The notes below the pieces were generated by a model. The model saw nothing but the letters and a program-made list of their open reading frames with translations, searched no databases and was not told the origin of the DNA. Both the position numbers and the translations under genes were made by a program. A stretch of 24,940 bases of DNA from a virus, in IMG/VR virus record IMGVR_UViG_3300043654_000084, positions 1 through 24,940 of that record, one strand, 5' to 3'. Within the stretch, counting starts at the first letter, position 1. Each line of letters starts with the position of its first letter. Of the stretch, positions 15,504 through 24,269 are shown in pieces.

Positions 15504-16247
15504 ATGCCGGTAGTGGGATCGTCGGGGTACGGCACAGCGTCGGGAGTGCTGACGCTGGTGCGGTCGTTGCTGGACGACGCGGCGGTGAGCACGGGCGACG
15601 TGTTCACGGATGCGGTGCTGATCCCGTTTGTGAACACGGCGTACCACCAGGTGCAGTTTGAGATGGCCAACCACGGGATCGAGACGTTTATCAAAGACAA
15701 CGTGGTTCTGACGGTTCCGGCAGTGACGGGAGCGGATCCATCCTTCCAGGTGGTGCTGAACGACACGCAGAATCAGATGACTACGGTCTCACCGACCCCG
15801 CAGATCCCCACGGACCTGCTGGTGCCGGTGCGGCTGTGGGAGCGGCAGACAGGGTCGAGCGAGGCATTCCTTCCGATGTTCCTGGAGAAGGACGGGCTCC
15901 CGTCTGAGACTCAGCAGGCGCGCCTGCGGTACTGGGAGTGGCGGACCGATGGAATCGTGATGCTGGGGGCGACGCAATCGAATGATATCCGCATCCGGTA
16001 CGAGTCCGTGCTGCCGGACGTCGTGCAGGGAACGGACACCATCCAGCTTCGCGGCGCGCAGGACAGCATCGGATTTCTTGCGGCTGCGCTGGCGGCGCAA
16101 TCGCGCGGGTCACCGCAGGCGCGGGACTTCGACGCGGCGGGAGATGAGGCGCTGCGGAAGATACTGGTGCGCGGGACACGGCGCCAGCAGCATGCCATGC
16201 ATCGGCGGCGGCCTTACGGCTGGCGCAGCCAGAACGTCTTTCTCTGA
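15504..16247 (+). CDS. Head-tail adaptor-like phage protein
   Basis: A 247-residue protein starting directly at the base after the preceding stop, with GGGAAGGGA at 15490-15498 as ribosome site. The N-terminal half contains helical segments typical of connector proteins (VLTLVRSLLDDAA, VFTDAVLIPFVNTAYHQVQFEM), followed by a beta-rich middle with IPTDLLVPVRLWERQTG and RYWEWRTDGIVMLG, then a helical segment and a strongly basic end (RRQQHAMHRRRPYGWR). This layout is like adaptor proteins that sit under the portal in podoviruses (P22 gp4-like). Assignment is by size, helix pattern and neighbourhood. A 120-base gap before the WD40 gene marks the end of this block. Confidence 0.65.
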   Translation: MPVVGSSGYGTASGVLTLVRSLLDDAAVSTGDVFTDAVLIPFVNTAYHQVQFEMANHGIETFIKDNVVLTVPAVTGADPSFQVVLNDTQNQMTTVSPTPQIPTDLLVPVRLWERQTGSSEAFLPMFLEKDGLPSETQQARLRYWEWRTDGIVMLGATQSNDIRIRYESVLPDVVQGTDTIQLRGAQDSIGFLAAALAAQSRGSPQARDFDAAGDEALRKILVRGTRRQQHAMHRRRPYGWRSQNVFL

Positions 16248-16367
16248 GGAGTTGGCCCGAAGTTGCTACGGTCCCAACCGCTGGACCCCGCCCACGAAAC
16301 AAATAGGCGCGTGAGCCCGGCGAAGGGCGTATGCTCCGAACGATTGCTACCTAGAACGAAGCTCCGG

Positions 16368-17942
16368 ATGAAGACAAATGTCAGGGATGCAGTGGCCCAC
16401 ATCCCTCGGGGGCTGCGTGTTACCGGTATCCTAACGGTCATCCTGCTCCAGGGCGCCGTGTTTGCCCAATCCGGCGCGGACAAGCAAGACGTGCCCTCGC
16501 CAGTTCTCAGGGGCGGCCATTTGGATGATGTTCTGACTGTTGCCTTCGGTCCCGACGGGAGCCTGGTAGCGTCGGGAAGTCATGATGGCGCGGTCAATAT
16601 TTGGAATCTCGAAAAGGGCACCGATGCTCGATCACTGCCGCTCTCCAGGCACGGATCGACGATCCGGGTTTACGCGGTTGAATTCAGTCCAGACTTGCAA
16701 TTGGTTGCAATCGGTGGCAGCGACAATGCAGTCAGGCTGCGGCAGGTTGAGACAGGCCAGGAGCTCCGTACTCTAAGTCTCGGACCCGCTACAAAGATCG
16801 ATTTCGTTCGGGCCATTGCCTTTAGCTCAGACGGAACGTTGGTGGCCGCCACGAGCGGCCCAAGCATTAAACTCTGGGACGCCGTTACGGGTACTGAACT
16901 TCGAACGCTGAGCGGTAATAAATACCCCGTGAACCACCTCGCATTTCGTCCCGGCACGAGTCTTCTCGCCTCTGGATGCAGTGACAAGACCGTTAAAATG
17001 TGGGATGCCGCAACTGGTCGAGAGATGCGGACACTTGAGGGACACAGCAATTTCATCACTGCCCTGGCTTTTGATCCCGGCGGTCGCCTCCTAGTCTCGG
17101 GAAGCACCGATGCAGTGATCATCTGGGATGCCGATACGGGAAACAAGCTTGGCGTGCTGCCTCATGCGGCGCAATCTTACAAGGACGACGGACTAGGATC
17201 CGGGACTGCCAATTTTATCAATTCGCTGGCCTTCAGTCCTGACGGACTTCTGCTGGCGCAGGCAAATCGTGATGGAACCATCGACCTCTGGGATGTCTCG
17301 ACGCGCCAGAATGTCCGCACCCTCCGGGGGCATCGTGGTTCGGTCAATAGCGTTTCCTGGGGTGGGAATCCACGCCGGCTGGTATCGGGGAGCAGTGACA
17401 GGACCGTAAAAATCTGGGATGTTGCGACGGGGAAATTGCTGGCAACTTCCGATCGGTTTTTCTACAGCGGGGTGATTGGCATTAGAATCTTGTTCCCGGA
17501 GGACTGGGAAAAGGGCTCCGAACAGGAAGCCGCGCTTGATCGCCCTGCAGGCGTGCAACTGGGCAAGCGGGATACGCTGGCGCGGGTGGCCCTGCTTCGG
17601 GAGCGCCTCGAACTATCGCCAGAATCGTACGAAAAACTGATGGAAGACGCCTTATCCCACTCATTCGAACAATTCTCAGTGGAAGGCAAGGAAGAAGTAA
17701 CGCGCGACGGCTTAGAAGGTGTTCACCTCGTATTGACCTGGCGGCGAAACGCTGTGCCGTTCCGCGCCTGGGTCGACGTCTTTTCTGTTGGAAAGCAGCA
17801 TTTCCGTGTCGAAGCAACGGCACCCCGCGAAGTGTTCGACCGCTATGCTGACACTTTTCGGCAGATGCTGTCCTCCGTCCGCTTCCCAGGTGAACACGTT
17901 GACAGCTCAGAGTTGCCCGCTCCTGAGCCTCCAAAGCCCTGA
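16368..17942 (+). CDS. Secreted WD40 beta-propeller protein with a DcrB/PsbP-like C-terminal domain
   Basis: A 524-residue protein from ATG 16368; an in-frame TTG at 16263 would put 35 residues before the signal and is rejected. Residues 18-34 (VTGILTVILLQGAVFAQ) look like a Sec signal peptide or membrane anchor. Seven WD40 repeats follow, about residues 47-358, enough for one closed propeller; clear repeats include VNIWNLEKG, IKLWDAVTG, VKMWDAATG, IDLWDVSTR and VKIWDVATG. Residues 363-508 form a separate domain (IGIRILFPEDWEKG...FRVEATAPREVFDRYADTF) resembling the PsbP/DcrB (DUF1795-type) fold. WD40 propellers bind other proteins, so a periplasmic scaffold role is likely. Its GC content is visibly lower than that of neighbouring virion genes, suggesting acquired cargo. 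No clear promoter is seen. Confidence 0.82.
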   Translation: MKTNVRDAVAHIPRGLRVTGILTVILLQGAVFAQSGADKQDVPSPVLRGGHLDDVLTVAFGPDGSLVASGSHDGAVNIWNLEKGTDARSLPLSRHGSTIRVYAVEFSPDLQLVAIGGSDNAVRLRQVETGQELRTLSLGPATKIDFVRAIAFSSDGTLVAATSGPSIKLWDAVTGTELRTLSGNKYPVNHLAFRPGTSLLASGCSDKTVKMWDAATGREMRTLEGHSNFITALAFDPGGRLLVSGSTDAVIIWDADTGNKLGVLPHAAQSYKDDGLGSGTANFINSLAFSPDGLLLAQANRDGTIDLWDVSTRQNVRTLRGHRGSVNSVSWGGNPRRLVSGSSDRTVKIWDVATGKLLATSDRFFYSGVIGIRILFPEDWEKGSEQEAALDRPAGVQLGKRDTLARVALLRERLELSPESYEKLMEDALSHSFEQFSVEGKEEVTRDGLEGVHLVLTWRRNAVPFRAWVDVFSVGKQHFRVEATAPREVFDRYADTFRQMLSSVRFPGEHVDSSELPAPEPPKP

Positions 17943-18074
17943 CAGCCTCCTGACCCGATGTGTAGATAGTCCCTGGTTGCAAGCCCCCCGCGCGCTCCAT
18001 GCCAAAACAATCTTTCGGCACACCTCGGAGCCCGGGGCTAGTCCGCAGCACGAAAATCGAAGGAGCAAAAACAA

Positions 18075-18419
18075 ATGGCACTGACGCTTACGGTGAATCA
18101 GTTTGACGTGGACTCGACGGGGAAGCAGGTGTACGTGGCGGGCGTGATTGCGGCCAGCGGGAGTTATACGACCGGAGGCGACACGCTCGATCTTTCGAAC
18201 CAGTCGTTCATTCCCTCGGCGCAAATACCGAAACAGGTCTCGCTGTTCACGCAGACGGGCCAAGTCTATAACTACACTTTCATTCGCGGGGCGGCGCTGA
18301 ACAACAACAAGGTGAAAATCTACGTCGGGGGCGGAGCGGAGCTGGGCGCGGGCGCGTATCCCGCGGCAATCACCTCCGACATCATCGCGTTCTCGGCGGT
18401 TTATCTGAAGTTGCAATGA
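18075..18419 (+). CDS. Small beta-rich structural phage protein
   Basis: A 114-residue protein with a good ribosome site (AGGAG at 18060-18064 before ATG 18075). Sequence is beta-rich and acidic-neutral (LTLTVNQFDVDSTGKQVYVAG, cited in part; YNYTFIRGAALNNNKVKIYVGGG; ending in FSAVYLKLQ) without Cys or a signal peptide. Such small proteins in phage clusters often decorate the capsid or sit in the tail, but I do not recognise the family. It stands between two cargo-like genes, 132 bases after the WD40 gene, and probably followed the adaptor gene before the WD40 gene was inserted. Confidence 0.65.
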   Translation: MALTLTVNQFDVDSTGKQVYVAGVIAASGSYTTGGDTLDLSNQSFIPSAQIPKQVSLFTQTGQVYNYTFIRGAALNNNKVKIYVGGGAELGAGAYPAAITSDIIAFSAVYLKLQ

Positions 18420-18629
18420 GACGGGTCTGCGATGCCGTACATCGGATGCAGGCGTGGACTGGCGGAACCGCACATCGATGCGAGGGTGTCCCCGGAACCG
18501 AACATGGGGCCATCCCCGTGGCGATGGTCCGATCGAATCGCAGAGGGGAAAAGGCCGGAAGGGCCTGCGGGGGCGGTTCCACGCGGAACCGCCGGGGACC
18601 CGCCCTCACAGGTTTATGCTTGTTCTAGC
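18420..18629. other. 210-base intergenic region between convergent genes
   Basis: The region between the 114-residue gene and the stop of the BNR-repeat gene holds two GC-rich hairpins (18552-18566 and 18572-18593) but no convincing gene. A short plus-strand frame beginning MPYIGCRRGLAEPHID (ATG 18432) has no ribosome site and runs into the antisense of the BNR gene; it might be the start of a phage gene cut off by that insertion, which is speculation. Confidence 0.4.
18549..18593 (-). terminator. Possible intrinsic terminator of the BNR-repeat gene
   Basis: Reading on the minus strand after the stop at 18630: a hairpin GGCGGTTCC-GCGT-GGAACCGCC (18593-18572), then a second stem AGGCC-CTTCC-GGCCT (18566-18552) followed by TTT. 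The distance to the stop is about 40 bases. The T-run is short, so termination efficiency is uncertain; the first hairpin may instead be a repeat element. Confidence 0.35.
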
Positions 18630-20441
18630 TCAGGGTTTCACCTTCTGGAAGAAGGTGTCGGCTTGCGAGTGAGTTTGCCCGGAGAGGGGATCGAGCGAAT
18701 TGATGGGCTCAGTCACCGGGTTGCGGTTGTCCCCCCAAACCGCGTAAACGCTGCCGTGGTTGTTGAACAGACCGACGTATTCGCCGAGGTTGTAGCAAGC
18801 GACGATGTTCCGGTCGAAATTGGTCGTACGGAACGGCTGGGCGCCCGTTGGGATGGGGATGTTGCTGGGCGCGAGGTCGAACGACTGACCGGTGATCCGG
18901 GTCGCACTGCCCAGAGCGAACTTGCTGCCCTGTCCAGTCTTAACGAGATCGAGATCAACCGTGCCGTCGCTGTGCTGGGTGTAGTAGGAGATGTCCACCT
19001 TATTCCCGGCGGCCTCAAGAGCAATGGCCGGATAGACGTGGCGGACATCATTCGCGGCGCTGGGATTGATCTGCTGGGGGCCGATCCAGGTTTGGCCGCC
19101 ATCGGTCGAGCGGAGCAGGAAAATGTTTGAGCCGCTCGACGGGTCGCCGAAGAACGGGCTATCCGAGGAGTTGTAAGCCAGGAAGACATTCCCGTTTTCG
19201 ACGGTGAGTGCAGGCTGAACGGTGAGACGCGAGGATTGAATGAAGCGGGGCAAGCCGAACCGACCACCCCCGATGTCGTTGCCCTGGACGATGGCGAGGC
19301 GGAAGCCGCCGCCGGGACTGCCGCAATCTTCGAACGTGCCGGGCTGAACGAGAGGAATGAGCGTCGGGTCGGGCGCCCCAGGGATGTTGAAGTTGGTGAA
19401 ATTGAACGTTTGCCCAGCATCGTCGCTCACCAGCATGCGATTGAAGTCCGTATCCACGTTGCTGAATTGTGCAAAGGGGATGTAGAGGCGTCCGTTTGAC
19501 CGGTCAACTGCCGGGTTTGTGAACTGGATGAAGTTTTGCGGGTGCGTCGGGTTGGGATCAGGTCCCGGGGCGAAGATAATTCTGGACTGGAAGGTCTGGG
19601 CTCCATCGGTCGAAACGGCGAGGCCCACGGCCGAGCCAGTGGAACTGAAACTGGTCCAGGTGACGTAGACGTTGTCGCGGCCGGGATTGTTCGGGTCTGG
19701 GCCCACGGCGATCCAGTTCTTGTCGCTGCCGTCGTCCACGACGGCCACAACCCCCGGGCCAAAGGTTTGGCCACCGTCGGTGGAGACGTTCACGACAACG
19801 GCGCCGTGCCCAGTGGCTGTTTCGCCGAGGCTCGCGTAATAAAAGGTGCCGCGGCGATCCACGGCAACTACGCCGTCACCGAAAGTAAATGGACCCACCC
19901 CGGGAACGGCAGGGACGAAGCCGGTGGCCCACGTCCGGCCGCCGTCGTTGGAGAACGAGTAGCCGGATAATTGAAGGCGCGTGAAGACCAGCCCCGGGCC
20001 GCCCGGGTTTGGTCCCACGGATGCGCCGGCGGAGTTGTTGTAGCTGACGACGATGTTCTGTCCGTGAGCGGCGACAGTGGTCTCGCTCTGCGTAAAGTGC
20101 AGGAACGGCCGGAAGCCGGGAAAGATTTGAATGTTGTCGAGCGCGGGGTCATTTACCTGTGTGTTGGCTCCGCGCAAGAGGTTTTGGCCATGGGAAAGCG
20201 ACGGGCTGAAGGTCGGAGCCGGTTCAGGCCCCAGCATCACCTGGCCCGCAACCTCGTCCCTCATGATGATGCCTTCGCTCCGCAGCTCGAGGTCGTCACC
20301 GAACTTGCTGACAGCGGTTACGAGCGGACCTCTCGTCGAGGCGCCGCTCTGTGCCGAACTGGAAACAGACAAGGCCATCGCGATCGCCAGTATCAGCGCG
20401 AGGCCTGCCAGATTGCGATACAACCGGCCGGGCTTAAACAT
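18630..20441 (-). CDS. Secreted BNR/Asp-box repeat protein (sialidase-superfamily-like)
   Basis: A 603-residue protein on the opposite strand to the phage genes. Start ATG at 20441 has a strong ribosome site (AGGAGG, 20444-20449 region, minus strand). Residues 1-30 are a signal peptide (LAGLALILAIAMALSVSSSAQ). Five Asp-box motifs mark a beta-propeller: SNDGGRTW (164), STDGGQTF (220), STDGAQTF (277), SDDAGQTF (339) and STDGGQTW (445). Such proteins are often labelled exo-alpha-sialidase, but I cannot see the FRIP motif or the arginine triad, so enzyme activity is unproven and a binding or structural role is as likely. It probably acts outside the cytoplasm. The opposite strand, its own ribosome site and a possible terminator mark it as independent cargo between phage genes. 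Confidence 0.82.
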   Translation of the reverse strand: MFKPGRLYRNLAGLALILAIAMALSVSSSAQSGASTRGPLVTAVSKFGDDLELRSEGIIMRDEVAGQVMLGPEPAPTFSPSLSHGQNLLRGANTQVNDPALDNIQIFPGFRPFLHFTQSETTVAAHGQNIVVSYNNSAGASVGPNPGGPGLVFTRLQLSGYSFSNDGGRTWATGFVPAVPGVGPFTFGDGVVAVDRRGTFYYASLGETATGHGAVVVNVSTDGGQTFGPGVVAVVDDGSDKNWIAVGPDPNNPGRDNVYVTWTSFSSTGSAVGLAVSTDGAQTFQSRIIFAPGPDPNPTHPQNFIQFTNPAVDRSNGRLYIPFAQFSNVDTDFNRMLVSDDAGQTFNFTNFNIPGAPDPTLIPLVQPGTFEDCGSPGGGFRLAIVQGNDIGGGRFGLPRFIQSSRLTVQPALTVENGNVFLAYNSSDSPFFGDPSSGSNIFLLRSTDGGQTWIGPQQINPSAANDVRHVYPAIALEAAGNKVDISYYTQHSDGTVDLDLVKTGQGSKFALGSATRITGQSFDLAPSNIPIPTGAQPFRTTNFDRNIVACYNLGEYVGLFNNHGSVYAVWGDNRNPVTEPINSLDPLSGQTHSQADTFFQKVKP

Positions 20442-20720
20442 AGTCCTCCTTATTCTTCTCTGTTTGATAAAGGGAAAAAGCTAAGGGCGGAAACGTTGCG
20501 CGACAAGACGTCGCAGCCCCCGTTGAACCGAGCGGGGAAAGAAACTTCGAAAAGCCTCACAGCGTCCTCGTCCAAGTCTGAAAGTCAGCCCGTTGAAAAT
20601 GGGGAAGCGGGCGGCGACTCCCGAGGGGCAAGAGCCTAGCACGGTTCTTCGCTGAATCGGAACGACCTTCCGGCCCCCGGTGGGCAAAGGAAAAGGGAAA
20701 GCAGGGAAAGGACGATCGAA

Positions 20721-23390
20721 GTGAGCGTGGCGGGACTTGCGCCGGCGGCCGTGGAGGTATTCGGCTCGCTGGTAACGTATACGGAGGCGAGCGTGCTCCC
20801 GCCCGGAGTTTCGCCGGATTGCCAGGACGTGCAGTTCATGCTCGAGGGAGTGCGGACGCGGGACGGGCTGCTGTCGATTCTAGGACCGCTGGCGGGCGGG
20901 GTGAATATCAACGGGCTGAAGACGCACATCACGCCGGCCGAGAATCTTCGCACCCTGGTGTTCGACAGCAACGGAAACCTGTACCGCGAATACACGCCCG
21001 GCACACTGCAACTGCACACGCCGGGGATGGCGGACAATTCCTTCCTGGCGTCGACAACGCTTTTCGGGCGGGAATACATCGCCATTTCGGACCAGTCGGC
21101 GGGCGCGGACATGCCGCGGCAGTACGACGACTCGCTCAACCTGGATCGCGTGAGCCAGGTGGGGCCGGGAGAACCGCCGGCAGTTGCGGACGCGTCATTT
21201 ACGCCCGTGAATATCGCCGCGGCGCCGACTGGAGCGGTCCGCAATTCGGCTGGAACCGTGGTGACGATCACGACCACGTCGCCGCACGGACTGGTGGTGG
21301 GCGCGACGAGCAGCCAGACGGTGACGATCGCCGGGGTTGCGGACACTTCGTTCAATGGCACGTTTCCAGTGGCGAGTGTGGCGGATGCCACACACTTTAC
21401 GTACGCCCAGGGCGGAACGGCCAGCGCCACGAGCGGCGGGGGCACGTCAACCATCGCGGGGAACATCGCGCCAGGCGTGCATCAACTGTGCGTACTCTTC
21501 CAGACGCGGCAGGGATATTTGACGGCGCCGTCGCCGGCGGTGTCGTGGACGGCGGCAGGGTCGAAACAGGCGACAATGACAAACATCCCCACGGGGCCCG
21601 CGAACGTGGTGGCACGGATCCTGGCGTTTACCGGAGCGGGCGGAGCGAGCTTCTACTACGTTCCGGCAACGATGATCCTGAGCGACAACACCACGACGTC
21701 GGTGACGCTGGATTTTTCCGACACGATTCTGCTTTCGGGCGTGAACGTGGACATGCTCTTCCCCCTGGTGGAGTTGGGGGAATGCGCGGGAGTGATCGGC
21801 TACGCCTCGCGGCTGTTCTGGTGGGGAGAGCGAAACAAACAGACGAATTGGATCAACCTGACGTTCGACGGTGGCTGGGACGCGAGCGGGAACGGGCGCC
21901 CGCTGGGATGGCAGCGCGACGCCACCTATGGCGCGGGAGGTCAGCGCGAGGGCACCGACGTGGCCTGGGGCGACGCTTACCGCGTGGTGGCCGATGGGGC
22001 AACGGCGACGCGCGGGCTTATCAGGCAGGGGGCGGTGCAGGATGCCGAGGGCGTGGCGCGCATCGCGGCAAACACGGATTACTCGGTGCGGGCGCGGGTG
22101 AAGCGCAGCGCGGGGCTGGCGACGGGGACGCTGCACGTCCAGCTCTACAGCGCGTCCGCATCCATCAGCACCGTCGGCCTCACGGTGAGCGCGGCGACGG
22201 CGACGACAACCTGGGCGGAATACATCGCCGAGCTGACGCCGCCGCTGACGGCGATTCCGAGCGACCTGGTGCTGCGCGTCTATGCCGACGGCACGCCGGG
22301 GCCGAGCGGCGAATTCTTTCTGGTAGACAACATCGAGATCTTCCCCACGACGGAGCCGGTGAACGGCTCGAGCGTGCGAGCCAGCCGGGCGGAAAATGCG
22401 GAGAGCTACGACGGGGTCAGCGGCTTCCTGAACATTTCGGAGAACGATGGGCAACGGGTGCGGGCAGCGTTCGTGCTGCGCGACATCCTGTACTTCGTGA
22501 AAGACCGCAGCCTGCACGCCACCTCGGACGACGGGGTAAACGAGCCGTCCCTGTGGGCGCTTTCCGAGGTTTCGCAGCGGCTGGGGACGCCGAGCATCCA
22601 GGGAGCCGACCTGGGCGATGATTTTGCGGTTATCGCCGGACGCAACGGCTTGTATCTGTTCAACGGTGGGGAGCCGCAAAAGCTTTCCACGGAAATCCAG
22701 CCCACGTGGGATTCGATCAACTGGGCCGCGGGCGAGACGTTGTGGGTGCGGGTGGACCAGCAGGCCAGGCGCATCCTGGCCGGGGTGCCGCTGGGGACGG
22801 CCACGAAACCGAATGCCGTGCTGGTTCTCGATTACCGCGATGGAATCGAACCCCCATTGCGCACCTCACTGACCGGGCGGCTGATCGCCACGCCGCAGTC
22901 GCGCCGATGGACGATCTGGAACATCGCGGCAACTTCCTGCGGGCTGATCGAACGCAGCGACGGCACGGTGAAGCTGTTCTTCGGCTCGAATGCGGGCACG
23001 GGGAAGATCTACCAGCTCACTCCGGGCATGTATTCGGATGATGGCGCGGCGATCAACAGCTACTATTCCACGGCGTTTCTGACCGGTACGGAGCTGGGCA
23101 ACGTGCCGCCGATCGGACGACAACTGTTCGGCTACCTGCAATTGAACGTGAGCGGAACGGGGAGCCTGAGTGTGACCGCCCGGCCGCAGGGTAACGTCAG
23201 CCCGGTCATGCTGCGGGCGCTTGGCCTGGCGAATCCTTCGCCGCACGACAGGGAAATCACCACGCGGATCTACAGCGAACGGGTGAGCTACAAGCTGGCC
23301 ACCGGCGCGGCGAACCAGTGGTTCTCTCTGGGGAAACTGGTGGCGTGGTTGAGGCCGGCGCCGTACAGCTATGTGCGGGGCGGGGTCTGA
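20721..23390 (+). CDS. Large tail protein, nozzle/stabilisation-like
   Basis: An 889-residue protein from GTG 20721 (a GGAAAGGA stretch lies upstream). The N-terminal part (PPGVSPDCQDVQFMLEGVRTRDGL, cited in part) matches the general pattern of podovirus tail-nozzle proteins, which begin by listing source values in a propeller. Residues about 169-248 form a small beta module (VVTITTTSPHGL...VTIAGVADTSFNGTFPV) also seen in the fibre. Next come a fibronectin-like segment, RLFWWGERNKQTNWINLTFDG, and a carbohydrate-binding-like sandwich (about 390-545) inserted before the propeller resumes (DGQRVRAAFVLRDILYFVKD). It would close the tail tube and hold the DNA in the virion. The nearest functional analogue is P22 gp10, but this protein is nearly twice as long. 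Confidence 0.7.
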   Translation: MSVAGLAPAAVEVFGSLVTYTEASVLPPGVSPDCQDVQFMLEGVRTRDGLLSILGPLAGGVNINGLKTHITPAENLRTLVFDSNGNLYREYTPGTLQLHTPGMADNSFLASTTLFGREYIAISDQSAGADMPRQYDDSLNLDRVSQVGPGEPPAVADASFTPVNIAAAPTGAVRNSAGTVVTITTTSPHGLVVGATSSQTVTIAGVADTSFNGTFPVASVADATHFTYAQGGTASATSGGGTSTIAGNIAPGVHQLCVLFQTRQGYLTAPSPAVSWTAAGSKQATMTNIPTGPANVVARILAFTGAGGASFYYVPATMILSDNTTTSVTLDFSDTILLSGVNVDMLFPLVELGECAGVIGYASRLFWWGERNKQTNWINLTFDGGWDASGNGRPLGWQRDATYGAGGQREGTDVAWGDAYRVVADGATATRGLIRQGAVQDAEGVARIAANTDYSVRARVKRSAGLATGTLHVQLYSASASISTVGLTVSAATATTTWAEYIAELTPPLTAIPSDLVLRVYADGTPGPSGEFFLVDNIEIFPTTEPVNGSSVRASRAENAESYDGVSGFLNISENDGQRVRAAFVLRDILYFVKDRSLHATSDDGVNEPSLWALSEVSQRLGTPSIQGADLGDDFAVIAGRNGLYLFNGGEPQKLSTEIQPTWDSINWAAGETLWVRVDQQARRILAGVPLGTATKPNAVLVLDYRDGIEPPLRTSLTGRLIATPQSRRWTIWNIAATSCGLIERSDGTVKLFFGSNAGTGKIYQLTPGMYSDDGAAINSYYSTAFLTGTELGNVPPIGRQLFGYLQLNVSGTGSLSVTARPQGNVSPVMLRALGLANPSPHDREITTRIYSERVSYKLATGAANQWFSLGKLVAWLRPAPYSYVRGGV

Positions 23391-23399
23391 GAGAGCGCC

Positions 23400-24227
23400 G
23401 TGCTGAGCATCCCGCAGATTGCCTCGACCCGGCAGATCAGCCCGTACCTCTACGAATCGCTCAACCAGATTGTGGCGGCGGTGAATTCTTTGAGCGCGCG
23501 GATCGGCGTGGATGCGGCGCCGGCATCGCAGGCGCCGGCGGGAATGAGCCTGCCGGCACCGGCCGCGCCGGCGTCGATCAGCGTCACCGGGGCGCGGGGA
23601 ATCTTCAGCGCTGCGCTGGGGGCGAGCGCGGGGGCCACGAGCGCGGCCCTGTATTTCCTGGAGGCTGCGAGCGACCCCGGATTCAGCCCCGCGGGAACAA
23701 CGGTGTATCCCCTCGGAGAATCGCAGCAGGCAAACATATCGCTGGGTGCCGTGACGCGCTACTTCCGGGCCCGGGCGAAGTACCCGGAATCGGACTACAG
23801 CCCGTACGCCGTGCTCGGCGGCTCAACGCCGGCAGGCGTGAGCGGAGGCCTGGCGCAATCGAACGACGTGCAGCCGAACATCCCGCTGAACTATACAAAC
23901 AATGCGACGGTGGATTCGGTTGACGCCGGATCAAGCGCCACGGCGAGAATTTACGGTCCAGGCGGCGTGGGTTCGTCCTGGACGCGGTACACCGGGCAGG
24001 GAACCGCGACGTATCCGGCGGGCTCGGTCACCGGCATGGCCTACAGCACCGTGTACTACGTGGTCTGGACAGGCAGCGCGTATCAGGCGCTGGGCAGCCT
24101 GCCCGCTGCGGTCAGCGATTCGTACGTTTTTGCGGGAAAAGTCACCACCGTGGCATCGGGGGGCGGGGGCGGCGCACCGGGTGGCGGAGGCGGGGGCGGC
24201 GGCAATGGCGGACGGTTCACGCAGTAA
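23400..24227 (+). CDS. Tail protein with fibronectin-like domain and glycine-rich end
   Basis: A 275-residue protein from GTG 23400, nine bases after the preceding stop. An amphipathic helix (YLYESLNQIVAAVNSLSARIG, about 17-36) could form a coiled coil; an Ala/Pro linker follows, then a fibronectin-III-like beta domain (about 62-140) and a second beta module (TYPAGSVTGMAYSTVYYVVW with SDSYVFAGKVTTV, cited in part) common in phage tail proteins. The last 25 residues are nearly all glycine (24148-24206), a flexible tail. It probably belongs to the tail tip or fibre network with the preceding gene. Confidence 0.65.
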   Translation: MLSIPQIASTRQISPYLYESLNQIVAAVNSLSARIGVDAAPASQAPAGMSLPAPAAPASISVTGARGIFSAALGASAGATSAALYFLEAASDPGFSPAGTTVYPLGESQQANISLGAVTRYFRARAKYPESDYSPYAVLGGSTPAGVSGGLAQSNDVQPNIPLNYTNNATVDSVDAGSSATARIYGPGGVGSSWTRYTGQGTATYPAGSVTGMAYSTVYYVVWTGSAYQALGSLPAAVSDSYVFAGKVTTVASGGGGGAPGGGGGGGGNGGRFTQ

Positions 24228-24269
24228 CATACGCGGAATTGTTCACCTGCTGTATTCGGTTGCGAAATC

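Noticed and set aside
18432-19130. Plus-strand frame starting MPYIGCRRGLAEPHID
   Set aside because: No ribosome site, and most of it is the antisense of the BNR-repeat gene. Only its first part could be a cut gene.
18630-20441. Calling the BNR-repeat protein a true sialidase
   Set aside because: Asp boxes alone only show a propeller; the FRIP motif and catalytic residues are not evident.
20819-22621. 600-codon plus-strand frame inside the nozzle-like gene
   Set aside because: Gly/Arg/Ala-rich frame-shifted shadow of a well supported gene.
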